In this document: piece by piece, positions 1-8,078 of the stretch
How positions within the stretch are numbered: the first letter of the stretch is position 1
How the letters are laid out: each line of letters opens with the position of its first letter
Assembly: GCF_947494015.1 (NCBI RefSeq)
Contig: NZ_CANLTL010000011.1
Coordinates: 62,001-126,000 of the forward strand
Length of the DNA stretch: 64,000 nt
Reading direction: 5' to 3'
From: an uncultured Cellulomonas sp.
GTDB taxonomy: Bacteria > Actinomycetota > Actinomycetes > Actinomycetales > Cellulomonadaceae
The notes under the pieces: model-generated
What the model was told of the DNA's origin: nothing
Seen by the model: only the letters and a program-made list of their open reading frames with translations
Database searches by the model: none
Made by a program: the position numbers and the translations under genes

Positions 1-343
1 ACGGTGGGGCCGCCGGCCGCGGGCCCGGCGGCGGCCGCGCAGCGGGCCGCGGGTCCGGCGGAGCAGCCGGTCGGCGCGCTCGGCTGACCGGCGACTCAGG
101 CGTCGAAGGCGCGGACCGGTCGGCCACGACGTCGGCCGCCCTGGCCCGCAGGGCGTCGGACCGGTCCGGGGTACGGCCCGACCGGTGGTCAGACCACGCG
201 GCCGCGGTGGCGGCGCGGGCGTCGGCGGGCGTCGCGCCCGGTGCGCCCTCCAGCACGGCGGGGACGAGCCAGTCGACGTCGAGCACGCCCGCCGGAGGGG
301 CGAACACCCGCTCCCCGCTGACCCAGTCGGTCGGTCCGCTCAT
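1..343 (-). CDS. Partial hypothetical protein, N-terminal part, runs off the left edge
   Basis: Reading leftward from an ATG at 343 gives an open frame of about 114 codons that is still open at base 1. Codon third positions are almost all G or C over the first 80 codons, as in the real genes here, and it begins MSGPTDWVSGERVF. No family is recognised. Codon use worsens over the last 100 bases (CGA, GCT appear), and the same strand has a stop at 96-98 in a neighbouring frame, so the true end may be near 96. A plus-strand frame covering 1-87 and ending in TGA is also open and could be the tail of another gene; the edge does not allow a decision. Confidence 0.45.
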   Translation of the reverse strand, partial: MSGPTDWVSGERVFAPPAGVLDVDWLVPAVLEGAPGATPADARAATAAAWSDHRSGRTPDRSDALRARAADVVADRSAPSTPESPVSRARRPAAPPDPRPAARPPPGPRPAAPP

Positions 344-394
344 CCGGCCATGCTCGGGCAGCACCGGCCCCGGCGCCACCGGGCTCCTCGCGCG

Positions 395-436
395 GGGCAC
401 ACCGCCGACCCGCGTCCGTGCCCCGGCGGTGTGCCC
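395..436. repeat. 12-bp perfect inverted repeat between divergent genes
   Basis: GGGCACACCGCC at 395-406 is the exact reverse complement of 425-436, with an 18-nt spacer. It lies between the leftward gene starting at 343 and the -10 box at 470 of the rightward gene. It could be an operator or an RNA hairpin; nothing in the sequence decides. Confidence 0.5.
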
Positions 437-469
437 ACCGGGGCGGCCGGGACCGGCCGGCCGCGCGCC

Positions 470-475
470 TAGGCT
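470..475 (+). promoter_or_regulatory. -10 box TAGGCT of the SDR gene (leaderless type)
   Basis: TAGGCT is followed by 6 nt and then the ATG at 482, so the predicted transcript starts at the start codon. No ribosome-binding site is needed and no good one is visible. Confidence 0.6.
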
Positions 476-481
476 GCCGGG

Positions 482-1459
482 ATGAAGGTCGTCATCCCCG
501 GCGGGACCGGACAGGTCGGTGGCGTGCTGCGGCGGGCACTCGTGGAGCGCGGCGACAGCGTCACCGTCCTCAGTCGTCGCCCCGAGCAGCTCGAGGACGG
601 CATCCGGCACGCGGTCTGGGACGGCCGGACGCTGGGTGCGTGGGCCGACGAGCTCGACGGGGCCGACGCCGTCGTCAACCTCGCCGGCCGGACCGTGAGC
701 TGCCGCTACACCGACGCCAACCTGCGGCAGATGATGGACTCGCGGGTGGACTCCACGCGTGTGGTGGGGCAGGCCATCGCCGCCGCGCGACGGCCCCCGC
801 GGGTGTGGCTGCAGATGAGCACGGCGACCATCTACGCCGACGCCCGCAGCCGACCCGACGACCGGCCGCACGACGAGCACACCGGGATCATCGGCGGCGA
901 GGAGCTCGACGTCCCGCTCTACTGGGAGTACAGCGTCCGCATCGCGCGCCGGTGGGAGGCCGCCCAGGCCGATGCGGACGTGCCCGGCACCCGCCGGGTC
1001 GCGCTGCGGACCGCGATGGTCATGACGCCGGACCGCGGCGGCGTCTTCGACTACCTGTCCTGGATGGCTCGGCTCGGTCTCGGCGGGCCGGTCGCCGGGG
1101 GCCGGCAGCACGTCTCGTGGATCCACGGTGAGGACTTCGTGCGGGTGGTCGAGCTGCTGCTCGAGCGCGAGGACCTCGACGGGCCGTTCATCGTGGCCGC
1201 TCCTGACCCGGTCGAGCAGCGTGACCTCATGCGCTCGCTGCGGGGAGCCTGGGGTGGGCGTCCCGGACTGCCGGCCACCCGGTGGATGGCGGAGATCGGC
1301 GCGTTCGCGCTGCGGACCGACACCGAGCTGCTGCTCAAGAGCCGCCGGGTGGTGCCGGGGCGCCTGCTGGACGCCGGCTTCACCTTCCGTCACCCGCGGT
1401 GGGACGCGGCGGCCGGGGACCTCGTCGCTCGACGGCGCAGCGCCCGCCACCCGGGCTGA
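482..1459 (+). CDS. NAD(P)-dependent epimerase, TIGR01777/YfcH-like SDR
   Basis: An extended short-chain dehydrogenase of 325 aa. The N-terminal Rossmann motif reads VVIPGGTGQVGG, followed by VVNLAG near residue 65, both typical of the TIGR01777 sugar-nucleotide-epimerase-like family. The C-terminal 50 residues (TELLLKSRRVVPGRLLDAGF) match the DUF1731 module that ends this family. The length is normal. The predicted -10 box lies 6 nt before the ATG. It is a single-gene unit convergent with the cation transporter downstream. The substrate is unknown; family members are annotated only by similarity, so the call stops at family level. Confidence 0.88.
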   Translation: MKVVIPGGTGQVGGVLRRALVERGDSVTVLSRRPEQLEDGIRHAVWDGRTLGAWADELDGADAVVNLAGRTVSCRYTDANLRQMMDSRVDSTRVVGQAIAAARRPPRVWLQMSTATIYADARSRPDDRPHDEHTGIIGGEELDVPLYWEYSVRIARRWEAAQADADVPGTRRVALRTAMVMTPDRGGVFDYLSWMARLGLGGPVAGGRQHVSWIHGEDFVRVVELLLEREDLDGPFIVAAPDPVEQRDLMRSLRGAWGGRPGLPATRWMAEIGAFALRTDTELLLKSRRVVPGRLLDAGFTFRHPRWDAAAGDLVARRRSARHPG

Positions 1460-1470
1460 CTCCCGGTCCG

Positions 1471-2181
1471 TCAGCCGCCGCGGCCGCGCTCGGGCTCGTG
1501 GCCGTGGCCGTGGTGGTGGACGTGGTGGTGGACGTGGTGGTCGTCGTTGTCGTGGTCGTGGGCGAGCTCGCCGTCCCACGCCTCCGCGCCCTCGTGGACC
1601 GCGAAGGCCGCGATGACGAAGCCGGCGACGGGGTCGAGCCAGGCGGCTCCGGTCAGCGCGTACAGCCCCACGCCGACCAGCGTGGACAGGCTGAGCAGCA
1701 CGCAGATCCTGGTCTCGGCCGCGTCAGCGAGGATCAGGTCGTCCGCCAGCGCGACGCCGACACGTCGCTTCGCCGCGGCGAGCACCGGCATCACGACGAT
1801 CGACGCGACCAGCACCCCGATACCGAGGGGGGAGCTGTCGGGGGTCTCCCCGCCGAGCAGGCGTCGGACGCCCTCCACCGTGACGTACGCGGCCAGGCCG
1901 AAGAACGTCAGCGCCACCAGCCGCAGGGTCCGCTTCTCCTTGGCCTCGTCGGCGTGCCCGTGCCGCAGTCGCGCCGCCAGCCGCAGGCCGACCAGGATCC
2001 CCGCCATCGACTCGATACCGGAGTCGATGCCGAACCCGACCACCGACACCAGTCCCGCGATCACGCCTGCGGTGATCGCGACGACGCCCTCGACGACGTT
2101 GTAGGCGACCGTGACCTGAGCCAGGCGCAGGCCCCGCCGGGTCAGGCCCACCACCTCCGCGTCGGTGAGCCCCGCGCTCAC
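1471..2181 (-). CDS. Cation transporter, CDF/TMEM163-like, with His-rich tail
   Basis: A membrane protein of 236 aa from a GTG start, with about six hydrophobic segments in the cation diffusion facilitator pattern. The TM2 region carries D53-x3-E57 (FGIDSGIESMAG) where classical zinc CDFs such as YiiP have DxxxD or HxxxD. The segment before TM5 has D153 and E156 instead of HxxxD. This acidic set resembles the TMEM163-like branch. Residues 208-228 contain 12 histidines plus aspartates and end the protein, a likely cytosolic metal-binding tail. The GTG overlaps the stop of a 75-codon ORF (GTGA), so translation is probably coupled. Efflux of Zn2+ or a similar metal is inferred from family. Confidence 0.8.
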   Translation of the reverse strand: MSAGLTDAEVVGLTRRGLRLAQVTVAYNVVEGVVAITAGVIAGLVSVVGFGIDSGIESMAGILVGLRLAARLRHGHADEAKEKRTLRLVALTFFGLAAYVTVEGVRRLLGGETPDSSPLGIGVLVASIVVMPVLAAAKRRVGVALADDLILADAAETRICVLLSLSTLVGVGLYALTGAAWLDPVAGFVIAAFAVHEGAEAWDGELAHDHDNDDHHVHHHVHHHGHGHEPERGRGG

Positions 2182-2405
2182 CGGGCGGCCCCCGGCGCGT
2201 CCGGCGTGCGAGGTGGCCCCGCCGCGAGCGCACGGCCGCCGACGACCCCGGGGACGGGGCACAGTGCCACCGCGTCGTCGGTCAGCCCCCGCATCCGCTG
2301 CCCAGCACGCACGAGGCACGGGGTCGCCGGCGCCTCCGCCGGGGCATCGGGCCGCGAGCCCGCGGCTCCTGCCGGGGCGTCCCGGTCACCGCGAGTCATC
2401 GCCAT
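2178..2405 (-). CDS. Small hypothetical protein (75 aa) upstream of and coupled to the cation transporter
   Basis: I recognise no family. Three lines support a real gene. Codon third positions are strongly G/C throughout. The sequence TAGCAT lies exactly 6 nt before the ATG at 2405, the leaderless arrangement used by many genes here. Its TGA overlaps the GTG of the transporter as GTGA. The product begins MAMTRGDRDAPAG, is rich in Ala, Pro and Arg, has two cysteines (in TPCLVRAG and VALCPVPG) and no membrane segment. It may be a small accessory protein or a leader peptide that sets transporter translation; this is inference. Confidence 0.55.
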   Translation of the reverse strand: MAMTRGDRDAPAGAAGSRPDAPAEAPATPCLVRAGQRMRGLTDDAVALCPVPGVVGGRALAAGPPRTPDAPGAAR

Positions 2406-2417
2406 ACGGCGATGCTA
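2397..2417 (-). promoter_or_regulatory. -10 box TAGCAT with overlapping 7-bp hairpin
   Basis: On the minus strand TAGCAT (2417-2412) is followed by CGCCGT and the ATG at 2405. An inverted repeat CATCGCC/GGCGATG (2397-2403 and 2408-2414) spans the start codon and part of the -10 box, and could form a hairpin at the 5' end of the message or act as an operator. Confidence 0.5.
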
Positions 2418-2444
2418 ATGGGGTGGTCGGGGTGCCGGCGGCCG

Positions 2445-3245
2445 TCAGGCTGCCGGGGTGATCAGGTCGAGCACGTCCCCGCCCGCCACCCGGGCCAGGC
2501 TCGCGAGGTCGAGCTCGGTCAGCGAGCTCACCCGGCTGAGCCCCGGCGCTGGCGCGATCGGCAGCATGACCTCGACGCCGATCGTGCGGGCGCCGGCCGC
2601 GAGAGCGGACCCGATGCCGGACGGCGAGTCCTCCACCGCGACGCAGCGGGTGGGGTCCACGCCCAGCCGAGCGGCTGCGGTGAGGTAGGCCTCCGGGTGC
2701 GGCTTGCCGTGGGTGACCTCGTCGCCGACGACGACGGTGCGGAACACCCCTGCGGGCGCCGCGGCGACGAAGGGCTCGGCGAGCCGGCGGTAGGACATCG
2801 TCACCAGCGCGCACGGGACCCCGGCCGCCGCGAGCGCCTCCAGCACCTCGCGCGCGCCCGGCTGCCACGGCACGTGCCGGGTGACCTGCTCGACGACGCG
2901 CCCGATGAGGAAGTCGACGATCTCCTCGACCGGCAGGTCGACGCCGTGGTCGCGCAGGATCTGCCCGCTCACGGGCAACGGCTGGCCGACCATGGCCAAC
3001 CCCTGCTCGTAGCTCCAGGTGCCGCCGTGCGCCCCGACCAGCTCCGTCTCGGCCGCCATCCAGTACGGCTCGGTGTTGACCAGCGTGCCGTCCATGTCCC
3101 ACAGCACCGCGGGCGGCGCGGGGCGTGGCGCCGCGGGGCCACGCCGGGGGGCGACGTCGGGCCGGTCGCTGCGGACGCGGGCGCCGTCGGGCAGGTCGCC
3201 GAGGCCGGGAGATCGGGCACCGTCGGGCGCGGGGGCGTGAGGCAT
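2445..3245 (-). CDS. HAD-superfamily hydrolase, beta-phosphoglucomutase-like
   Basis: 266 aa. Motif I is WDMDGTLVNTEPYW with nucleophile D50 and acid/base D52. The helical cap follows, then motif II (CALVTMSYRR), motif III lysine in HGKPHPEAYL, and motif IV in AVEDSPSGIGSALAAG. This order defines the subfamily I phosphatase/phosphomutase group with GS/GG-type signature. The start at 3245 gives an unusual 45-residue Pro/Arg-rich leader before motif I, but TAGGAT lies exactly 6 nt upstream of this ATG and supports it. Substrate cannot be read from sequence; sugar phosphates are typical. Confidence 0.87.
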   Translation of the reverse strand: MPHAPAPDGARSPGLGDLPDGARVRSDRPDVAPRRGPAAPRPAPPAVLWDMDGTLVNTEPYWMAAETELVGAHGGTWSYEQGLAMVGQPLPVSGQILRDHGVDLPVEEIVDFLIGRVVEQVTRHVPWQPGAREVLEALAAAGVPCALVTMSYRRLAEPFVAAAPAGVFRTVVVGDEVTHGKPHPEAYLTAAARLGVDPTRCVAVEDSPSGIGSALAAGARTIGVEVMLPIAPAPGLSRVSSLTELDLASLARVAGGDVLDLITPAA

Positions 3246-3251
3246 CGCGCC

Positions 3252-3257
3252 ATCCTA
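3252..3257 (-). promoter_or_regulatory. -10 box TAGGAT of the HAD gene (leaderless type)
   Basis: Minus-strand TAGGAT, spacer GGCGCG, then ATG at 3245. It is about 42 bp from the divergent TAGGCT of the PAC2 gene, so the two genes share a short intergenic promoter region. Confidence 0.6.
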
Positions 3258-3298
3258 GGCGCGGCCCGCGCCGATGCTCGGGCGTGGCGGAAGCGCCC

Positions 3299-3304
3299 TA
3301 GGCT
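3299..3304 (+). promoter_or_regulatory. -10 box TAGGCT of the PAC2 gene (leaderless type)
   Basis: TAGGCT followed by a 6-nt spacer and the ATG at 3311. Confidence 0.6.
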
Positions 3305-3310
3305 GGCCCG

Positions 3311-4174
3311 ATGACCGAGCAGCAGCACCCGGGCGAGGACCGGACGGAGCGCGAGCCCGTCCTGCTCGCCGCCTTCGAGGGATGGAACGACGCCGGGTCC
3401 GCGGCCACCCAGGCGTTGGAGCACCTGCACGAGGTCTGGGCCGCCGAGGAGGTCGACGAGCTCGACCCCGAGGAGTACCACGACTTCCAGGTGAACCGGC
3501 CGACGGTCGCGGTGGGCGACTCTGGCCGCCGCGAGATCACCTGGCCGACGACCCGGGTGGCGGTGGCCACCGCGCCGCAGTCGGGTCGGATCGTCGTCCT
3601 CGTGCACGGCATCGAGCCGTCCATGCGCTGGCGCCGGTACTGCGCCGAGCTGCTCGACATCGCCAAGAACCTCGGGGTCCGGTCGGTCATCACGCTCGGT
3701 GCGCTGCTGGCCGACGCCCCCCACACGCGGCCGATCCCGGTCAGCGCCTCCGCCGAGGACCCGCAGGTGCAGGCCCTGGTGGGCGCGGAGCCCAGCACCT
3801 ACGAGGGCCCGACCGGCATCGTCGGCGTGCTCCAGCACGAGGCGGCCGAGCAGGGCCTGCGGGCGGTGTCGCTGTGGGCGGCGGTGCCTCACTACGTGGC
3901 CCACCCGCCGTCACCCAAGGCGACGCTGGCCCTGCTCGCGCGCATCGAGGAGCTGCTCGGCGAGCCCATCCCGCTCGGCGAGCTGCCCGACGACGCCGCG
4001 GCGTGGCAGCACGGGGTCGACGAGCTCGCCGCCGAGGACAGCGAGATCGCCGAGTACGTGCACCAGCTCGAGGAGGCGAAGGACACCGCCGACCTGCCCG
4101 AGGCCAGCGGCGACGCGATCGCGCGCGAGTTCGAGCGCTACCTGCGCCGTCGGGACAAGGGCACCGGGGCGTAG
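3311..4174 (+). CDS. PAC2 family protein (proteasome-assembly-chaperone-like)
   Basis: 287 aa. Family landmarks are FEGWNDAGSAATQALEHL near residues 22-39, the ITWPTTRVAVAT strand, IEPSMRWRRYCAELLD around 100-115, and VGVLQHEAAEQGLRAVSLWAAVPHYVA with PPSPKATLALL. This is the actinobacterial PAC2 protein, structurally related to eukaryotic proteasome assembly chaperone 2; its role in bacteria is not established. The C-terminus is acidic and helical (residues 220-280). It sits convergent with mshC, stops 4 bp apart, a neighbourhood common in actinobacteria. No membrane segment or signal peptide is present, so it should be cytosolic. Confidence 0.9.
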   Translation: MTEQQHPGEDRTEREPVLLAAFEGWNDAGSAATQALEHLHEVWAAEEVDELDPEEYHDFQVNRPTVAVGDSGRREITWPTTRVAVATAPQSGRIVVLVHGIEPSMRWRRYCAELLDIAKNLGVRSVITLGALLADAPHTRPIPVSASAEDPQVQALVGAEPSTYEGPTGIVGVLQHEAAEQGLRAVSLWAAVPHYVAHPPSPKATLALLARIEELLGEPIPLGELPDDAAAWQHGVDELAAEDSEIAEYVHQLEEAKDTADLPEASGDAIAREFERYLRRRDKGTGA

Positions 4175-4178
4175 CCGG

Positions 4179-5462
4179 TCACAGCCGTACCCCGAGCAGC
4201 GCGTCCACCGCGCTCCGGACGAGTGCGGGGGCGCCGTCCACCGTGCCGTGCCGACCGCTCGCCGGGCTGCCGCCGAGCGCCGCATCGGCCCAGTCGTCGA
4301 CCGCGACGAGCGCCCGGGGGGCGTCGAGGTCGTCGGCGAGCGCTGCGCGCACCGCCGCCAGCGTGCCGGTGGCCTCCGGGCCGGCGTCCGTGGCGACCGC
4401 GCGCCGCCACCGGTCCAGCCGCTGGACCCCGGCGGCCAGGTCCGGCTCGGTCCACTCCCAGTCGGTCGCGTAGTGGTGCCCGAGCAGGGTCAGTCGGATG
4501 GCCATGGGGTCGACCCCGGCCGCCCGGAGCGCCGACACCAGCACGAGGTTGCCGCGCGACTTGCTCATCTTCTCGCCGTCCAGGCCGACCATCCCGGCGT
4601 GCACGTGCACGCCGGCGCCGCCCGCGCCGTCGGACAGCACGCGGGCGTGCGACGTGCTCATCTCGTGGTGCGGGAACTGCAGGTCCACCCCGCCACCCTG
4701 GACGTCGAACGGCAGCCCCAGCCCGTCCCGGGCGATCACGGCGCACTCGACGTGCCACCCCGGACGGCCGGTACCGAGCGACCCGCCGTCCCAGGCCGGC
4801 TCACCCGGGCGCTCGCGCCGCCACAGCAGCGGGTCCAGCGGGTCCCGCTTGCCCGCGCGGTCGGGGTCGCCGCCCCGCTCGCCGAACAGCACGAGCATGT
4901 GGTCGAGCTCCAGCCCGGCGACCTGCCCGAAGGCGCTGTCGACCGACAGGTCCGCGTAGACGTCACCCGTGGTCGGGTCCGCACCGCCCGCTCCCGGCTC
5001 GAGCGGGACCCGGTACGCGGCTCCCGCCGCGAGCATCTTCTCGACGGCGCCGACGACGTCGGGCACGGTCTCGACCGCACCGAGGTAGACGTCGGGCGGC
5101 ACGACGCGCAGCGACGTCATGTCGTCGGCGAACAGGGTCGTCTGGTCCTGGGCCAGGTCGCGCCAGTCCACACCGGTCGCGGTCGCCCGCTCCAGCAGCG
5201 GGTCGTCGACGTCGGTGACGTTGGACGCGTACCGCACGTCCAGGCCGGCATCCCGCCAGGCGCGGCCGAGCAGGTCGAACGCCACGTACGTCGCGGCGTG
5301 GCCCATGTGCGTCGAGTCGTAGGGGGTGATGCCGCAGACGTAGAGCGTGGCCCGCGGACCCGTCGCGGCCGGCACCAGCCGGCCCGAGGAGGTGTCACGG
5401 ACGTGCACGGTGTCGCCCCGCCCGGGGAGCTGGGGGATCTGCGGGAGGGGCCAGGTCTGCAC
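4179..5462 (-). CDS. mshC: Cysteine:1D-myo-inosityl-2-amino-2-deoxy-alpha-D-glucopyranoside ligase
   Basis: ATP-dependent ligation of cysteine to GlcN-inositol in mycothiol biosynthesis. The protein of 427 aa looks like a class I cysteinyl-tRNA synthetase without the anticodon-binding domain. It starts [10 protein letters not shown], has [19 protein letters not shown] (zinc ligand C43 and the HIGH-like motif), [12 protein letters not shown] (C240), [11 protein letters not shown] and the KMSKS loop at 298-302. Length and N-terminus match MshC rather than CysS. GTG start at 5462 is supported by TAGGCT 6 nt upstream. Its presence implies a mycothiol-using actinobacterium. Confidence 0.95.
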   Translation of the reverse strand: MQTWPLPQIPQLPGRGDTVHVRDTSSGRLVPAATGPRATLYVCGITPYDSTHMGHAATYVAFDLLGRAWRDAGLDVRYASNVTDVDDPLLERATATGVDWRDLAQDQTTLFADDMTSLRVVPPDVYLGAVETVPDVVGAVEKMLAAGAAYRVPLEPGAGGADPTTGDVYADLSVDSAFGQVAGLELDHMLVLFGERGGDPDRAGKRDPLDPLLWRRERPGEPAWDGGSLGTGRPGWHVECAVIARDGLGLPFDVQGGGVDLQFPHHEMSTSHARVLSDGAGGAGVHVHAGMVGLDGEKMSKSRGNLVLVSALRAAGVDPMAIRLTLLGHHYATDWEWTEPDLAAGVQRLDRWRRAVATDAGPEATGTLAAVRAALADDLDAPRALVAVDDWADAALGGSPASGRHGTVDGAPALVRSAVDALLGVRL

Positions 5463-5468
5463 CGGGTG

Positions 5469-5474
5469 AGCCTA
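5469..5474 (-). promoter_or_regulatory. -10 box TAGGCT of mshC (leaderless type)
   Basis: Minus-strand TAGGCT, spacer CACCCG, then the GTG start at 5462. Confidence 0.6.
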
Positions 5475-5494
5475 ACCGCGCCGCCGCGGTGCGC

Positions 5495-5534
5495 CCGTCG
5501 GACGCCCAGCGGGCGGCGCCGTCGGACGCCCAGC
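5495..5534. repeat. 16-bp direct repeat, 24-bp period, two copies
   Basis: CCGTCGGACGCCCAGC occurs at 5495-5510 and 5519-5534 in the gap between uppP and mshC. No function is evident; the arrangement looks like a local duplication. Confidence 0.6.
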
Positions 5535-5585
5535 AGCGGCGCCGGGGCCGAGTGCGCCGGGGGCCGGGTGGGCGCGCCGCGCGCG

Positions 5586-6479
5586 TCAGCCGGCGGTGAG
5601 CGCGACGGGCTGAAGGACGCCCACCGTGAGCAGCACGAGCACGACGGCGGCCAGCACGATGCGGTAGACGACGAACGGCTTGTAGCTGTAGGTGGACACG
5701 ATCCGCAGGAACCCGATGATCACGACGTAGCCGACCACGCCGGCGACCAGGGTCGCGACGACCGTGGCCGCGACGCCGGGGGTGCCGGGCGTGCCGAACT
5801 CCCCCAGGCTGCTGACCAGCTGGTACAGGCCGGACCCCAGGACCGCCGGGATGGCCAGCAGGAACGAGTACCGGGCGGCGGCCTCCCGCGTGTAGCCCAG
5901 CAGCAGCCCGGCCGTGATCGTCCCGCCGGACCGGGACACGCCCGGCACCAGGGCCAGGGCCTGCGCCAGCCCGAAGATCAGCGCGTGCCGCGGCGTCAGG
6001 GACGTCAGCGCTCGCACCTTCGCGCCCCGGCGGTCCGCCCAGCCGAGCACGAGGGCGAACCCGGCCAGGGTGGCCGCGATGAGGTACAGGTTGCGGAAGG
6101 GCTGCTCGATCGCGTCCTGGAAGAGCAGGCCCAGCACGACGATGGGGATGCTGCCCAGGCCGATGTACCAGCCCATCCGCGCGTCGGGATCGTGCGAGCC
6201 CAGGCGTGAGGCGCGGTCGGTGCCGTGCTTGCCCGAGATCGCCCGCCACCACGCGCGGCAGATCGTCGCGATGTCGCGGCGGAAGTACAGCAGCACGGCC
6301 GTCTCGGTGCCGATCTGGGTGATCGCCGTGAACGCCGCACCCGGGTCCCCGGAGCCGATGAGCTCACCGACGATGCGCAGGTGCGCGCTGGAGGACACCG
6401 GCAGGAACTCGGTCAGCCCCTGCACCAGACCCAGGATGATCGCTTCCCACATGCCGACTGAGGAGTCCACCAAGGCCAT
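5586..6479 (-). CDS. uppP: Undecaprenyl-diphosphatase (BacA family)
   Basis: Integral membrane enzyme that recycles undecaprenyl diphosphate to the monophosphate carrier for cell-wall synthesis. The diagnostic N-terminal motif [22 protein letters not shown] and the second motif [19 protein letters not shown] are both intact. The 297-aa length and about eight hydrophobic segments fit the family. I choose the ATG at 6479 because TAGCCT lies 8 nt upstream; a TTG nine bases earlier and an ATG at 6452 (MWEAIILG) are alternatives. It is a single-gene unit, transcribed away from the aldo/keto reductase. Confidence 0.95.
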   Translation of the reverse strand: MALVDSSVGMWEAIILGLVQGLTEFLPVSSSAHLRIVGELIGSGDPGAAFTAITQIGTETAVLLYFRRDIATICRAWWRAISGKHGTDRASRLGSHDPDARMGWYIGLGSIPIVVLGLLFQDAIEQPFRNLYLIAATLAGFALVLGWADRRGAKVRALTSLTPRHALIFGLAQALALVPGVSRSGGTITAGLLLGYTREAAARYSFLLAIPAVLGSGLYQLVSSLGEFGTPGTPGVAATVVATLVAGVVGYVVIIGFLRIVSTYSYKPFVVYRIVLAAVVLVLLTVGVLQPVALTAG

Positions 6480-6487
6480 GGTGGGCA

Positions 6488-6493
6488 AGGCTA
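6488..6493 (-). promoter_or_regulatory. -10 box TAGCCT of uppP
   Basis: Minus-strand TAGCCT with an 8-nt gap to the ATG at 6479. Confidence 0.5.
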
Positions 6494-6533
6494 ACGGCGC
6501 GCCGGGGCACCCGAGGACGACGCCCGAGCCCGG

Positions 6534-6539
6534 TAGCGT
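6534..6539 (+). promoter_or_regulatory. -10 box TAGCGT of the aldo/keto reductase
   Basis: TAGCGT with an 8-nt gap to the ATG at 6548. Confidence 0.5.
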
Positions 6540-6547
6540 TCGGCCCC

Positions 6548-7510
6548 ATGGAACAGCGAGGGCTCGGACGAACCGGCCTGCGGGTCTCCCAGCTGGGCCT
6601 GGGCACGCTGACCTGGAGCCGGGACACCGACGAGCACGAGGCCGCGGAGCAGCTGCGGGACTTCGTCGACGCAGGTGGGACGCTGCTGGACACGGCGGCG
6701 TCCTACGCCGACGGGGCCGCCGAGGAGCTCATCGGCTCGCTGCTCGGGGACGTCGTCGCCCGCGACGAGGTGGTGCTGTGCACCAAGGCCGGCGTGCGGC
6801 GCACGCCGTCCGGCGGTGTGGTGGACGCCTCACGCGGCGCACTGCTGGACTCCCTCGACGGCTCGCTGGCGCGGCTGCGGACCGACCACGTCGACCTGTG
6901 GCTGGTGCAGACGCCGGACCCGCGCACGCCGCTGGACGAGACGCTGTCGGCGCTGCGGCTCGCGGTGACGTCCGGACGGACCCGCTACGTCGGGCTGTCC
7001 AACCACGCGGGCTGGCAGACGGCGCGCGCGGCGACGCTGCTGGCCGGTGACGTGGGCCTGGCGGCGGTGGAGGTGGAGTACTCGCTGCTGCAGCGCGGGA
7101 TCGAGCGTGAGGTGCTCCCCGCGGCGGCGGACCTCGGCGTGGGCGTGCTCGCCTGGTCGCCGCTCGGTCGCGGTGTGCTGACCGGCAAGTACCGCCGCAC
7201 GATCCCGGCCGACTCGCGGGCGGCGTCCCCGCACCTGGCCGGCTTCGTCGAGCCGTACCTGGGAGCCGGCTCGCTGGCCGTGGTGGAGGCGGTCGCCACC
7301 GCCGCCGAGGGGCTCGGCTGCGCACCGCTGGACGTGGCCCTGGCCTGGCTGCGGGTCCGGGGGCAGATCACCTCCGCCATCGTCGGCGCCCGGACCCCGG
7401 CGCAGCTGCGGGGGTCGCTGAGCGCGCACGGCCTGGAGCTGCCGGCGGAGATCGTGCATGCGCTGGACGAGGTCAGCGCCCCGGAGGTCGGCTACCCCGA
7501 GCGGCGCTGA
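6548..7510 (+). CDS. Aldo/keto reductase with catalytic His replaced by Gln
   Basis: 320-aa NADPH-dependent (beta/alpha)8-barrel oxidoreductase. It starts with [17 protein letters not shown], and the expected catalytic tetrad positions are D48 and Y53 ([11 protein letters not shown]) and K80 (LCTKAG). The fourth residue, normally His in the VDLYLLHWPD-type strand, is Q121 ([10 protein letters not shown]). The cofactor-binding C-terminus has [23 protein letters not shown]. The His-to-Gln change may slow hydride transfer or mark a distinct substrate class. No operon partner is visible and the substrate is unknown. Confidence 0.9.
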   Translation: MEQRGLGRTGLRVSQLGLGTLTWSRDTDEHEAAEQLRDFVDAGGTLLDTAASYADGAAEELIGSLLGDVVARDEVVLCTKAGVRRTPSGGVVDASRGALLDSLDGSLARLRTDHVDLWLVQTPDPRTPLDETLSALRLAVTSGRTRYVGLSNHAGWQTARAATLLAGDVGLAAVEVEYSLLQRGIEREVLPAAADLGVGVLAWSPLGRGVLTGKYRRTIPADSRAASPHLAGFVEPYLGAGSLAVVEAVATAAEGLGCAPLDVALAWLRVRGQITSAIVGARTPAQLRGSLSAHGLELPAEIVHALDEVSAPEVGYPERR

Positions 7511-7594
7511 CCGCCGCGGCCCGTGCCGCGGCGTCCGCCTGCGGCCCGGGCGGGCGCGCCGGGCGAGCGGCGGTCGTGCGCTGGTTGCGCGCGC

Positions 7595-7611
7595 CAGGCT
7601 CAGCGAGCCTG
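7595..7611. terminator. Small hairpin spanning the stop codon of the acidic protein gene
   Basis: CAGGCTC-AGC-GAGCCTG, 7-bp stem, includes the stop codon at 7600-7602 of the leftward gene. No U-tract. It may end transcription of that gene or of the convergent reductase gene. Confidence 0.35.
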
Positions 7612-7953
7612 ACCGGAGCCGACGTCGTCGCCGAGCCGGTCGAGCAGGTCGTCGTCGTCCACGTGGGCGTCGAGGTCGCTCGCGCCGGCGCGGGCCGCGC
7701 CCGGCCGGTCGTCCTCGTCGTCGAGGGTCTCGTCGTCCTCGTCCTCGTCGTCGTCGTCGACCAGGTAGAACGGCGTGGCCTCCCCGTGGACGGTGGCGAG
7801 GGCGTCGTCGTAGACCTCGAACGCGTCGGCGAGGACGTCGTAGGCGTCGTCGACGGCGGGGTCGTCGTCGCGCCGTCGTGCCGCGACCGCGTGGTAGTGG
7901 GCCTCGAGCGCGGCCACGAATCGATCGAGGGCGGCGCGCGGATCGACGGTCAT
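7600..7953 (-). CDS. Acidic hypothetical protein
   Basis: 117 aa with no recognised family. Residues 1-65 look folded and helical (TVDPRAALDRFVAALEAHYHAVA, then AYDVLADAFEVYDDAL). Residues 70-110 are a run of Asp and Glu (LVDDDDEDEDDETLDDEDD) encoded by GAC/GAG-rich repeats. It should be cytosolic and very acidic. The start at 7953 is supported by TACCGT exactly 6 nt upstream; an in-frame start at 7989 would add 12 residues. It lies between the aldo/keto reductase and a DUF5703 gene, with no functional hint from either. Confidence 0.7.
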   Translation of the reverse strand: MTVDPRAALDRFVAALEAHYHAVAARRRDDDPAVDDAYDVLADAFEVYDDALATVHGEATPFYLVDDDDEDEDDETLDDEDDRPGAARAGASDLDAHVDDDDLLDRLGDDVGSGQAR

Positions 7954-7959
7954 GCACTG

Positions 7960-7965
7960 ACGGTA
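7960..7965 (-). promoter_or_regulatory. -10 box TACCGT of the acidic protein gene (leaderless type)
   Basis: Minus-strand TACCGT, spacer CAGTGC, then the ATG at 7953. Confidence 0.55.
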
Positions 7966-8078
7966 GCGCCGCCGAGGGCACAATGGCACCGGGAATCCCG
8001 GGCGCCGGGAGCGCGTTGGGTCGCGTGGCGCGGGGGTCGGGTGGCCCCGGCAGGGATCGGTGCGACGAAGGGATCGCG

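Noticed and set aside
1-87. Plus-strand frame ending in TGA at 85-87
   Set aside because: Low-complexity Ala/Pro/Gly sequence only, and it overlaps a minus-strand frame with better codon use. It may be a real C-terminus, but the edge prevents support.
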